Of a stretch of DNA of 64,000 bases, positions 9,672 through 18,060 are shown in pieces. Numbering within the stretch: position 1 is the first letter of the stretch; each line of letters starts with the position of its first letter. A program made the position numbers and the translations under genes. The notes below the pieces were generated by a model. That model was not told the origin of the DNA, did no database searches, and was given only the letters and a program-made list of their open reading frames with translations. This DNA is from UBA3537 sp038138145 (lineage in GTDB: Bacteria; Bacteroidota; Bacteroidia; Flavobacteriales; Flavobacteriaceae), in assembly GCA_038138145.1 (NCBI GenBank), contig JAYQDD010000004.1, positions 124,001-188,000 of the forward strand, read 5' to 3'.

Positions 9672-9690
9672 AAGACTTTAATCTATGCTA

Positions 9691-9698
9691 CAAAGGTA
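9691..9698 (-). promoter_or_regulatory. Candidate -7 element of the thioesterase gene
   Basis: TACCTTTG on the minus strand matches the Bacteroidota TAnnTTTG consensus. It ends 20 bp before the ATG and lies between the small ORF and the thioesterase gene. No convincing TTTG is found at the -33 position. Confidence 0.45.
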
Positions 9699-9704
9699 CA
9701 ATTA

Positions 9705-9860
9705 TTAGTTTTTATTTTTTAGAAACACAATGATTGAAATCGAAATTTCCAATAATAGAATTCCAATACTTTTTAACAAGAAACCATTTAGATAAAAGTA
9801 AACACATAAATAGATACTTGACAAAAGTAATAGTACGGCCTTAATAATATTAGATTTCAT
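9705..9860 (-). CDS. Small hydrophobic membrane protein (51 residues, unlisted)
   Basis: An intact frame from ATG (9858-9860) to TAA (9705-9707) encodes 51 residues: MKSNIIK, a first hydrophobic stretch over residues 8-24, a short NGFLLKS turn, a second over 32-47, and a basic KNKN end. That is a two-helix membrane hairpin with positive charges at both ends. It fills a region otherwise empty of genes, upstream of and on the same strand as the thioesterase. No clear ribosome site or promoter is visible. I do not recognise a family. The hydrophobic, TTA/ATT-rich codons could also arise by chance in AT-rich DNA, so this is a candidate only. Confidence 0.4.
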   Translation of the reverse strand: MKSNIIKAVLLLLSSIYLCVYFYLNGFLLKSIGILLLEISISIIVFLKNKN

Positions 9861-10006
9861 GATGTAGATTTAATGGGGAAAATCAACTGTAATATCCTAA
9901 AAATAATTTAAATAACTTAAGCTTAGACACAAAAAAACAGCAATGCATTTGCTAACACATTGATAATCATTAGTTTAGTTGGGTTATATAAATTATAAAA
10001 TAAAGT
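9861..10006. other. AT-rich intergenic region between small ORF and HU-CCDC81/SPOR gene
   Basis: The gap 9672-10006 holds the 51-residue ORF, a candidate -7 element and a weak hairpin. In 9861-10006 I see no further ORF or RNA gene. Confidence 0.6.
9931..9953 (-). terminator. Weak candidate terminator after the HU-CCDC81/SPOR gene
   Basis: On the minus strand a 5-bp stem (AGCAA / TTGCT) with a five-base loop is followed by G and a run of seven T. It lies about 55 bp after the stop at 10007. The stem is short, so confidence is modest. Confidence 0.4.
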
Positions 10007-10945
10007 TTAAGGCAACGCCTTAACAAGTAGCCAAGCGCTTGAGTCTTGAGTTCGTTTAATTTGGTAAAGCGCACGTTGGGCCTGTTGTCGGGTTTGGTAG
10101 CTATCGTACACGACTTGATGTAATCCGTAACGGTTTTGACCAATTTTACGTGCATTGAAACCAAGACGTTTGAGTTGGCGGAGTTTACGATCTGAATTGG
10201 CTTCAACTCTAAACGCACCAGCAACAATATGAAAATTTCCAGAAGTATTTGTAACTTCTAAGGTCACTGCGGGTAGTGGATTACTCATCACAAAAGTGGC
10301 TTCTTGTATTTTGTTGTCCAAAGCCATATTAGCCTGTTCTTGTGCCAGAATATTTTGCTGTTCAATGCGTTGGAGGTAGGTATTCGACCCCAAAAAACCA
10401 CCCAATCCTAGCATGATAACGGCTACTGCAGCATACTTGAAAACAGCTTGTGTTTTTCGTTTTTTGTAAGACAATGCAATTGGCGCTTTTTGTCCTATTG
10501 CTTCGACTACTTTTAGATGTGTCGTTCTCGAAACTGTAGGCGAAACAAATTGAGATAAACCAAAAGACTCTGTCAAATAGTTTAAGTGGTATATAGGTTC
10601 AAAAACGAGCTGACCTGTTTTTGTCTGTTGTAACGTTCCAATGTGTTCCAACAAAAGCGTTTCATTTTTTTCCAATTGTGTTTTAAGCGCAGTGACTTGT
10701 TTGTCGATTTTTGCTAAAGCATTTTCATACGAAATGCGTTCGGATACAGCGATATGGTTGGCCAAAACACCATCATTGGATTGTAATTGTGTATTAAATG
10801 ATAAGCGCTTTTTAGGGGGGTAAAATGCGTTGGTATGAAGGTCAATTTCTGCCGAAACTTTGTGTGCCAAGAACGCTCCAAAGTCAGGAACCACAACACA
10901 ATCGTAGCGGAAGAGAAGATCACTAATGTACTTGCTTATTTGCAT
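10007..10945 (-). CDS. HU-CCDC81 and SPOR domain protein
   Basis: A 312-residue bitopic protein. Residues 1-130 form the two HU-like CCDC81 domains found in Bacteroidota (starting MQISKYISDLLFRYDCVVVPDFGAF, cytoplasmic). One membrane helix spans about 168-190, and a periplasmic SPOR domain (about 235-312) ends the chain. SPOR domains bind glycan strands without stem peptides at division septa, while HU-like domains bind DNA in bacterial HU proteins. The protein may therefore link nucleoid or cytoplasmic partners to septal peptidoglycan; that link is inference. It is divergent from dprA with a 97-bp gap. Confidence 0.85.
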   Translation of the reverse strand: MQISKYISDLLFRYDCVVVPDFGAFLAHKVSAEIDLHTNAFYPPKKRLSFNTQLQSNDGVLANHIAVSERISYENALAKIDKQVTALKTQLEKNETLLLEHIGTLQQTKTGQLVFEPIYHLNYLTESFGLSQFVSPTVSRTTHLKVVEAIGQKAPIALSYKKRKTQAVFKYAAVAVIMLGLGGFLGSNTYLQRIEQQNILAQEQANMALDNKIQEATFVMSNPLPAVTLEVTNTSGNFHIVAGAFRVEANSDRKLRQLKRLGFNARKIGQNRYGLHQVVYDSYQTRQQAQRALYQIKRTQDSSAWLLVKALP

Positions 10946-11042
10946 AAACTCAAATGTATAATTTTTTTTTGAATTTCCATAAAGTACTAAATAAGAAATT
11001 TCTACCGTTGATTTTTATATATTTATAGACAAATTCTCCTAA

Positions 11043-12142
11043 ATGAAACCTACACAATTGCAGTACGCTTTGGCCTTGCAAGCCGTTCCAAATATTGGCG
11101 ACATTACGGCCAAAAAACTCATTCAACATTGCGGAAGTCCTGAAGCTGTTTTTAAAGCTTCCAGCAGAGCACTTCAATCCATCGATGGGATAGGCAGTGT
11201 GGTTACTAGTGCATTGCAACACTAAAAACGTTAAAAGCAGCAGAACAAGAACTTGAGTTTATGCAAAAGCACAACATCAAGGCTCAATATTTTGAAGACG
11301 ATGACTACCCTTTCCGGCTAAAACACTGCATAGATGGACCAATTGTGTTGTTTCAAAAGGGGAATATACGTTGGGAGAATTCTCCCATCATTAGTATTGT
11401 AGGGACACGGAAATTGACAAACTATGGCAAACAACAATGTGAACATTTGGTAGATAAGCTTTCTGTTTTTGACCCCATCATTGTTTCGGGGTTCGCTTAT
11501 GGTGCCGATATTACGGCGCACAAATCTGCACTCAACCAAAATTTACAAACGGGGGGTTGTATGGCGCAAGGGCTGCAAAATACCTATCCATCTTCTCATA
11601 AAAAATATCGTGGTTTGATTGAAGTCAATGGCGGTTTTGTGACTGATTTTTGGAGCACTTCAAAATTTGATCCTTCCAATTTTTTGCGCCGTAACCGATT
11701 GATTGCTGGGCTAAGCACCGCAACAATTGTTATAGAATCTGGTGCAAAAGGAGGCAGTCTAGTAACCGCTCGATTGGCCTTTGGCTACAACCGCGAAGTG
11801 TTTGCTATTCCAGGACGCAATACAGATTCGCAGAGTGTGGGTTGTCACAATTTAATTAAAACAAAAAGTGCACACTTACTGTCTACTCCAGCGGATGTTC
11901 CCTATATCCTAAATTGGGATTTAGAAACCAAAGTAAAACCTATTCAAAAGAAATTATTTGTACATCTTGAGCCTGATGAGCAAGTGGTCTATAATTATTT
12001 AAAAAAAGAAGGAAGAACACTTTTAGATTTAATTGCGTTGAATTGCAAAATACCAACGTCGAAGGCGGCATATTTACTTTTAAATTTAGAATTGAAAGGT
12101 GCTGTACGGCCTTTACCAGGAAAAGAATTTGAATTGATTTAG
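11043..12142 (+). pseudogene. dprA: DNA processing protein DprA, interrupted by a frameshift
   Basis: Two frames together make a full-length DprA of about 367 residues. Positions 11043-11225 encode the N-terminal SAM/HhH-like part (LQAVPNIGDITAKKLIQHCG) and stop at a TAA. The Rossmann-fold DNA-binding part continues in another frame, readable from about 11219 (TLKTLKAAEQELEF...) and with an ATG at 11261, to 12142. The core motifs ISIVGTRKLT, VSGFAYGADITAHKSA and RRNRLIAGLS are intact, and a winged-helix-like C-terminus is present. One missing base near 11217-11222 restores the frame. DprA loads RecA on incoming single strands in transformation, so the gene is either inactivated or carries a sequencing error. 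It overlaps convergent trpS by 4 bp. Confidence 0.85.
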
Positions 12143-13107
12143 TACCCTAATTTTTCACGAACGCGATCCAAAACTTCATGGGCTACACGGCTTGCTTTTT
12201 TTGCTCCGATTGCCAATACCTTTTCAACATCCTCGGGGTGTACCATATAATGATTGTATCGTTCACGCTCTTGACTAAATTTTGAGCAGATGAGCTCAAA
12301 CAGCGCTTGTTTAGCATGGCCATAGCCATAACCTCCTGCTTCGTAGTTTTTCTTCATGACTTGAATTTCTTGTTCTGATGCAAGAAGATCATAAAGAGCA
12401 AAACAATTACACGACTTCCAATCTTTGGGGTCTTCTAAGGGTGTGCTATCGGTTTTGATGGCCATGATTTGTTTACGTAAAGCTTTATCGTTTTGAAAAA
12501 TATCAATAACGTTGTTTTTGCTTTTGCTCATTTTTTGTCCATCAATTCCAGGAACTAATTTTGTTTGTTCCTGAATTTTTGCTTCAGGCATAACGAAAGT
12601 TTCTCCCATTTTTGCATGAAAACGCGACGCAACGTCTCGAGTCATTTCAATGTGTTGTAGTTGATCTTTTCCGACAGGGATTATATGAGCATCATACAAC
12701 AAAATATCTGCAGCCATCAACATGGGGTAGCTGAACAATCCACCGTTGACGTCTTCTAAGCGACTTGCTTTGTCTTTGAAACTATGGGCCAATTCTAATC
12801 GAGAAAATGGGAAAAAACAGCTCAAATACCATGCAAGTTCTGTGGCTTGAGGCACATCACTTTGTTTGTAAAAAACGGTTTTCTCTATGTCCAATCCAAA
12901 GGCAAGCCATGCAGCAGCAGTGGACAATGTATTTTGGCGCAGAATTTCTGCGTTTTTGATTTGCGTTAACGAATGTAAATCGGCAATAAACAAAAAGGAG
13001 TCATTGGTGCTTTCATTGCTCATTTGAATTGCGGGGAGGATTGCCCCTAAAATATTTCCTAAATGTGGTGTGCCTGTACTTTGGACTCCTGTTAAAATTC
13101 TGGCCAT
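12139..13107 (-). CDS. trpS: Tryptophan--tRNA ligase
   Basis: Class I aminoacyl-tRNA synthetase (322 residues) that charges tRNA-Trp. The HIGH-type motif is TPHLGN (residues 13-18) and the KMSKS loop is exact at 192-196 (GQKMSKSKNN). Length is normal for the bacterial enzyme. Its last 4 bp overlap the dprA stop. A promoter with TTG, 20 bp, TACCTTTG lies 28 bp upstream. Confidence 0.97.
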   Translation of the reverse strand: MARILTGVQSTGTPHLGNILGAILPAIQMSNESTNDSFLFIADLHSLTQIKNAEILRQNTLSTAAAWLAFGLDIEKTVFYKQSDVPQATELAWYLSCFFPFSRLELAHSFKDKASRLEDVNGGLFSYPMLMAADILLYDAHIIPVGKDQLQHIEMTRDVASRFHAKMGETFVMPEAKIQEQTKLVPGIDGQKMSKSKNNVIDIFQNDKALRKQIMAIKTDSTPLEDPKDWKSCNCFALYDLLASEQEIQVMKKNYEAGGYGYGHAKQALFELICSKFSQERERYNHYMVHPEDVEKVLAIGAKKASRVAHEVLDRVREKLGY

Positions 13108-13134
13108 GTGGCAGTTGTTGCTTTGATTTTCCTA

Positions 13135-13165
13135 CAAAGGTACTTTTTTTGACCAAATCGCTCAA
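13135..13165 (-). promoter_or_regulatory. trpS promoter (TTG-N20-TACCTTTG)
   Basis: On the minus strand the -7 element TACCTTTG (13142 to 13135) has a TTG 20 bp upstream (13165-13163), in the spacing range of Bacteroidota promoters. It lies 28 bp before the trpS ATG, and its upstream end approaches the divergent acyltransferase start. Confidence 0.6.
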
Positions 13166-13188
13166 TTTTTTTAGTAGTTTTGGTGGCA

Positions 13189-13929
13189 ATGAAGTTGATA
13201 AAGTACCCACTTTGGATAATTTATAGAGTTTGGTTCTATGTTTTGGTAGGGTTAACCATTGTGGTTTTATTTCCTTTGTTGTTTATTTCTATTTTAAAAT
13301 CTTCTTGGTATCCTTTTTTCTTCAGATTGGCTCGTGTATGGTCCAAATGCATTCTCATTGGAATGGGCTTTTATTGGCGTGTAAAATGGACACAAAAATT
13401 AGAAAAGGGGCAGAGCTATATTTTTGTAGCCAACCACACGTCTATGACCGATATCATGTTGATGCTGGTCATCATTAAAGACCATCCTTTTGTTTTTGTT
13501 GGGAAAAAAGAATTGGCTCGAATTCCACTGTTTGGCTATTTTTATAAACGTACATGTATTTTGGTAGACCGTGGCAATGCGATGAGTCGGCAGGCTGTTT
13601 TTAGAAGGGCGCAACAACGCATTGAAAGTGGCCTAAGCATTTGTATTTTTCCAGAAGGCGGTGTACCCCCAGAGTCTGTTGTTTTAGACCGTTTTAAAAT
13701 GGGCGCATTTCGATTGGCAATAGAACATAAACTTCCTTTGGTGCCCATTACTTTTTTTGACAATAAAAAGCGGCTTTCCTACACCTTTTTTAGTGGAGGG
13801 CCAGGAAAAATGAACGCCCTTGGGCATCCTTTTTTGTACCCTGAGGATTATAAAAAAGATGCTGCAAAAAAAATGAGCAGTGAGGTTTATGACCTACTGC
13901 TCAATTCCTTAAAAAAGGGATTTCATTAA
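13189..13929 (+). CDS. 1-acyl-sn-glycerol-3-phosphate acyltransferase (PlsC family)
   Basis: Membrane-associated acyltransferase (246 residues) for the second acylation in phospholipid synthesis, giving phosphatidic acid. An N-terminal hydrophobic anchor covers about residues 8-35. The NHxxxxD motif is NHTSMTD, and the second motif is FPEGGVPPE, with Gly where many family members have Thr. I use the ATG at 13189 because it gives the typical MKLxKYPLW start; a GTG three codons upstream is possible. It converges on recA with 9 bp between them. Transfer to other acceptors such as lyso-ornithine lipids cannot be excluded. Confidence 0.87.
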   Translation: MKLIKYPLWIIYRVWFYVLVGLTIVVLFPLLFISILKSSWYPFFFRLARVWSKCILIGMGFYWRVKWTQKLEKGQSYIFVANHTSMTDIMLMLVIIKDHPFVFVGKKELARIPLFGYFYKRTCILVDRGNAMSRQAVFRRAQQRIESGLSICIFPEGGVPPESVVLDRFKMGAFRLAIEHKLPLVPITFFDNKKRLSYTFFSGGPGKMNALGHPFLYPEDYKKDAAKKMSSEVYDLLLNSLKKGFH

Positions 13930-13938
13930 TACAATAAT

Positions 13939-14946
13939 TTATTCCACGCCACCTTTAATGGCTGCTTTGATTTTTTCCTCAAGTTCATCCATAAGATCTG
14001 GATTGTCTTTTATCATTTGTTTGACCGCATCGCGGCCTTGTCCAAGTTTTGTTTCATCATAGCTAAACCACGATCCACTTTTCTTTATAATTTCGAAATC
14101 TACAGCAAGGTCTAGTATTTCCCCAACCTTAGAAACACCTTCTCCGTACATAATGTCAAATTCGACGAGCTTAAATGGAGGTGCTACTTTGTTTTTGACA
14201 ACTTTTACACGGGTCTTGTTACCGCGTACTGTCCCGTCAGTGTCTTTTATTTGTGTTGAACGTCTGATGTCTAAGCGTACAGAAGCATAAAATTTGAGCG
14301 CATTTCCACCTGTTGTAGTTTCAGGATTTCCAAACATCACACCAATTTTTTCGCGCAATTGATTGATGAAAATCATGGTACAGTTTGTTTTGCTGATAGA
14401 CCCAGTAAGTTTTCTTAAAGCTTGTGACATAAGACGAGCATGAAGACCCATTTTTGAATCGCCCATTTCCCCTTCAATTTCGCTTTTTGGTGTCAATGCT
14501 GCTACGGAATCAATAACAATCATGTCAATTGCACCAGAACGAACAAGATTGTCTGCAATTTCTAAAGCTTGCTCTCCGTTGTCTGGTTGAGAAATGATGA
14601 GGTTATCAATATCTACACCTAAATTTTGGGCATAAAAGCGATCAAAAGCGTGTTCCGCATCTATAAATGCAGCTATTCCCCCAGCTTTTTGTGTTTCTGC
14701 AATGGCATGAAGCGTTAGGGTTGTTTTTCCTGAAGATTCTGGACCATAAATCTCTATAACTCTTCCTCTTGGATAACCCCCAACACCTAAGGCAAGATCC
14801 AATCCTAAAGAGCCAGATGAGATGACATCGACATCGACTACTGGAGCATCACTCATTTTCATTACAGTACCTTTACCGTAAGCTTTATCCAGTTTGTCTA
14901 AGGTTAATTTTAATGCTTTAAGTTTTGCTTCTTTTTCGTTGCTCAT
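13939..14946 (-). CDS. recA: Recombinase RecA
   Basis: Strand-exchange ATPase of homologous recombination and DNA repair (335 residues). The Walker A motif GPESSGKT is at residues 68-75, and the DNA-binding loop region with INQLREKIGVMFG is intact. The C-terminal acidic tail is short. The 212-bp upstream region shows neither a LexA-type palindrome nor a clean TAnnTTTG element on this strand, so regulation is unclear. It is near dprA, whose product normally loads RecA, but not in an operon with it. Confidence 0.98.
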   Translation of the reverse strand: MSNEKEAKLKALKLTLDKLDKAYGKGTVMKMSDAPVVDVDVISSGSLGLDLALGVGGYPRGRVIEIYGPESSGKTTLTLHAIAETQKAGGIAAFIDAEHAFDRFYAQNLGVDIDNLIISQPDNGEQALEIADNLVRSGAIDMIVIDSVAALTPKSEIEGEMGDSKMGLHARLMSQALRKLTGSISKTNCTMIFINQLREKIGVMFGNPETTTGGNALKFYASVRLDIRRSTQIKDTDGTVRGNKTRVKVVKNKVAPPFKLVEFDIMYGEGVSKVGEILDLAVDFEIIKKSGSWFSYDETKLGQGRDAVKQMIKDNPDLMDELEEKIKAAIKGGVE

Positions 14947-15113
14947 GTTATAATTTTTAGAGGGTTGCTTTAGTCATGCTAAAATACTATTTCTTTGTAA
15001 AATTTACTGTATTCAAAATCGCTTTTTATATAATTTTAACGCATGAGACTCCATTTTTTTTGACAATCCTCAGCCAAAGGCACTGTTTAGCCCTCCACAA
15101 TTTTAAAAAGTAG

Positions 15114-15121
15114 TACATTTG
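15114..15121 (+). promoter_or_regulatory. Candidate -7 element of trhO
   Basis: TACATTTG matches the Bacteroidota TAnnTTTG consensus, 37 bp before the ATG at 15159. The -33 position has no good TTTG match; a TTTAG lies slightly too far upstream. Confidence 0.4.
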
Positions 15122-15158
15122 TAGCAGATATATTCATTAACTTAAACATTAGTATAGC

Positions 15159-16250
15159 ATGCAACTGTACAACAACTTAAGCAATAATGAAAGAGCAGAA
15201 CTTATAAAAAAGGCAGGCAAAGATCGCCTCACTATCTCTTTCTACAAGTATGCCAAAATTGGCAATCCCGAACTTTTACGAAATCATTTATTTTTATTTT
15301 GGAACGATATTGATGTGCTTGGACGGATCTATGTCGCACATGAAGGCATAAATGCACAATTGTCTGTTCCAGCAGATAATTTTGCGGTATTTAAAACCCA
15401 TTTGGACACGATTTCTTTTTTAGAAAATGTCCGCCTAAACATTGCTATCGAACAAGACATGTTTTCTTTTCTCAAATTAAAAGTAAAAGTTAGAGATAAA
15501 ATCGTAGCCGATGGACTCAATGACGATACTTTTGATGTTACTGATATAGGAACACATGTCGATGCTTTGAAATTCAATGAACTAATTGAGGACGAAAATG
15601 CTGTTTTGGTTGATATGCGTAATCATTATGAAAGCGAAATTGGGCATTTCAAAAATGCAGTTACTCCAGATGTCGATACGTTTAGAGATTCTTTGGATTT
15701 GATTGAAGATCAACTCAAGGAACATAAGGAAAACAAAAAGCTAGTCATGTATTGTACAGGAGGGATTCGTTGTGAAAAAGCCAGTGCCTATTACAAGCAT
15801 AAAGGATTTAAAAATGTGTACCAGCTTGAAGGCGGTATCATAAATTATGCTCGACAAGTGAATGCTTTAGGGTTAGAGAACAAATTCTTAGGCAAGAACT
15901 TTGTGTTCGATCAGCGGCGTGCCGAAAAAATATCGGACGAAATCATTGCGCAGTGTCACCAATGTGGCGCACCAGCAGATATTCATGTCAATTGTGCCAA
16001 TGAGGCCTGTCATTTATTGTTTATACAATGTGATTCGTGTAAAGAAAAAATGGAAAATTGCTGCTCGTCAACTTGTATGGAAATCAATCGATTACCCTAT
16101 GAAGAGCAAAAAGCACTGCGTAAAGGACAAGGCAACAGTAATGATATATTCAAGAAAGGCCGGGCAGACCATTTACCCTACAAAAAAGATCTGAGAAATA
16201 TTTTTGAAACCCTTAAGAAGTCCAAAACTGCGACGGATTCGATGGGTTAA
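15159..16250 (+). CDS. trhO: tRNA uridine(34) hydroxylase, rhodanese family
   Basis: Homologue of TrhO (YceA), which makes 5-hydroxyuridine at position 34 of tRNAs using oxygen (363 residues). An N-terminal acylphosphatase-like domain is followed by a rhodanese domain with the catalytic loop CTGGIRCEKA, active Cys199. The C-terminus (about residues 268-310) has a CxxC-rich, zinc-ribbon-like block (CHQCGAP...CDSCKEKMENCCSSTC) typical of the family. It is divergent from recA and seems to have its own promoter. Confidence 0.92.
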   Translation: MQLYNNLSNNERAELIKKAGKDRLTISFYKYAKIGNPELLRNHLFLFWNDIDVLGRIYVAHEGINAQLSVPADNFAVFKTHLDTISFLENVRLNIAIEQDMFSFLKLKVKVRDKIVADGLNDDTFDVTDIGTHVDALKFNELIEDENAVLVDMRNHYESEIGHFKNAVTPDVDTFRDSLDLIEDQLKEHKENKKLVMYCTGGIRCEKASAYYKHKGFKNVYQLEGGIINYARQVNALGLENKFLGKNFVFDQRRAEKISDEIIAQCHQCGAPADIHVNCANEACHLLFIQCDSCKEKMENCCSSTCMEINRLPYEEQKALRKGQGNSNDIFKKGRADHLPYKKDLRNIFETLKKSKTATDSMG

Positions 16251-16363
16251 GAAATCAATCTTTTTTAAGTTCTTAAATAAGCTTATATTTACCTATCAAT
16301 TGAATTAAAAAAATACTTGCTTATCTTCAATGGTGGGCAAATACAATATATAAGATATAGCGT

Positions 16364-17569
16364 ATGGGATGTGCAAGTTGTGCAACAAGCAAAAATGGTC
16401 AACCAAAAGGGTGCAAAAACAATGGAACTTGTGGTACCGATTCTTGCAACAAACTCACCGTTTTTGATTGGCTATCTAATATGAGTCTACCCAACGATGC
16501 TCAACCTTTTAAGTGGGTGGAAGTGCGTTTTAAAAATGGGCGTAAACACTATTATGAGAATACAGAAAACCTTACGCTAAGCATTGGCGATGTTGTGGCT
16601 ACACAAGCTGAGTCTGGTCACGATGTAGGGATGGTAACTCTTACTGGAGAATTGGTCAAAGTTCAGATGAAACGCAAAAAAATAGCTGAAACACCAGAAA
16701 AAAGTCTTAAAATTTACCGCAAAGCTACAAAGAAAGATATTGATATTTGGATAGAATGCAGGGATAAAGAGGAAGCTATGCAAGTGAAAGCCAGACAGTT
16801 TGCTATAGATTTGCGGCTCGATATGAAAATATCAGACATTGAGTTTCAAGGCGATGGAAGTAAAGCCACGTTTTATTACACAGCAGATGCCCGTGTCGAT
16901 TTTAGAGAACTCATTAAAATTTATGCCCGAGAATTCAGAATTCGCATCGAGATGAGGCAAGTAGGACTTCGGCAAGAAGCTGCACGACTCGGCGGGATAG
17001 GTTCTTGTGGGCGAGAATTGTGCTGTTCAACTTGGCTAACAGATTTCAGATCGGTGAGCACTTCCGCAGCACGCTACCAGCAACTCTCTTTAAATCCATT
17101 AAAATTGGCAGGACAGTGTGGAAAATTGAAATGCTGCTTGAACTACGAATTAGACGCTTATTTGGATGCACTAAAATCCTTCCCAAAAACCAGCATCAAA
17201 CTTAAAACAGAAAAAGGAACCGCTGTATGCCAAAAAACAGATATTTTTAAAGGGATTATGTGGTACGCCTATGAGGGTGAATGGATGAATTGGTTCAAAC
17301 TAACTACAACACAGGCCAATGCAATTATTGCCATCAATAAGTCTGGGGAAAAAGTGTCAAGTTTGGAAGAATATGCAACGGAACTTTCTGCGACAACAGA
17401 CACTAAAATTGATTTTGAAAACGTTGTTGGACAAGATAGCTTAACTCGTTTTGATCGCCCAAAAAGAAATAAAAAGCAAAAAAAGAGAAGACGCAACAAT
17501 AATCGAAAACCCCAAAATGGAAAAACCCAAAGAAACAAAAGACCGAACCCTCAAAACAATGCAAATTAG
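16364..17569 (+). CDS. RicT-like PSP1 domain protein
   Basis: A 401-residue protein of the PSP1/YaaT (RicT) family. The PSP1 domain covers about residues 115-300 and includes the conserved GIGSCGRELCCSTWL and CGKLKCCLNYELD cysteine segments. An N-terminal Cys-rich leader (Cys3, 6, 17, 23, 28) precedes it, and a strongly basic Lys/Arg/Asn tail ends it. In Bacillus, RicT works with RicA and RicF in an Fe-S complex that affects RNase Y maturation; whether that role applies here is unknown. In flavobacteria this gene usually precedes gldH, as here, overlapping it by 11 bp. Confidence 0.85.
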   Translation: MGCASCATSKNGQPKGCKNNGTCGTDSCNKLTVFDWLSNMSLPNDAQPFKWVEVRFKNGRKHYYENTENLTLSIGDVVATQAESGHDVGMVTLTGELVKVQMKRKKIAETPEKSLKIYRKATKKDIDIWIECRDKEEAMQVKARQFAIDLRLDMKISDIEFQGDGSKATFYYTADARVDFRELIKIYAREFRIRIEMRQVGLRQEAARLGGIGSCGRELCCSTWLTDFRSVSTSAARYQQLSLNPLKLAGQCGKLKCCLNYELDAYLDALKSFPKTSIKLKTEKGTAVCQKTDIFKGIMWYAYEGEWMNWFKLTTTQANAIIAINKSGEKVSSLEEYATELSATTDTKIDFENVVGQDSLTRFDRPKRNKKQKKRRRNNNRKPQNGKTQRNKRPNPQNNAN

Positions 17570-18050
17570 GTTAGCGTTTAGCATTTTAGTTGTTGTTTTG
17601 ACGACTTCTTGTCGCCAAAATAATGCCTTTGAGCGCTACACTTCAATTGATGATGGGTGGGATAAACATGAGATTGTTTCATATGATTTTACCATAAATG
17701 ATACCCTTCAAAAACAAAATTTGTATATTAAACTCAGAACATCTGAGCAATACGAATACAGCAATTTGTACCTCATAGTCGATTTAAAGTATCCTAATGG
17801 GAAAGTCGAAAAGGACACGCTTGAATACCAAATGGCCAGACCAGATGGTTCTATGATGGGTGAAGGGCTAATGTCCATAAAAGAGCACAAGCTCTGGTAT
17901 AAAGGGCACGAGACACCCTTCGCGTTCTCTGAACAAGGAGATTATAAGATCAGCATTAACCACGCCATGCGCACACTTGGCGAAGTGTCAGGGATTACTT
18001 CCCTGGAGGGGGTCTTAGACGTTGGCTTTTGTATCGAGAATTTGGAATAA
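17559..18050 (+). CDS. gldH: Gliding motility lipoprotein GldH
   Basis: A 163-residue lipoprotein needed for flavobacterial gliding and linked to the type IX secretion machinery. The signal peptide ends in the lipobox TTSC, followed by RQN. The mature part has the GldH pattern, with YNLYLIVD-like strands and a C-terminal GVLDVGFCIE end. The ATG at 17559 is chosen because a frame opening at 17451 lies inside the preceding gene and would bury the signal peptide. PBP1A follows after 10 bp, so the three genes form a unit. Confidence 0.9.
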   Translation: MQIRLAFSILVVVLTTSCRQNNAFERYTSIDDGWDKHEIVSYDFTINDTLQKQNLYIKLRTSEQYEYSNLYLIVDLKYPNGKVEKDTLEYQMARPDGSMMGEGLMSIKEHKLWYKGHETPFAFSEQGDYKISINHAMRTLGEVSGITSLEGVLDVGFCIENLE

Positions 18051-18060
18051 TATTATAATC

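Noticed and set aside
11216..11232. Programmed -1 frameshift in dprA
   Set aside because: No slippery heptamer lies in the right phase before the stop codon; the A-run comes after the stop. A mutation or sequencing error is simpler.
14947..15158. LexA (SOS) box in front of recA
   Set aside because: No LexA-type palindrome is seen, and SOS control of recA is not expected in this group.
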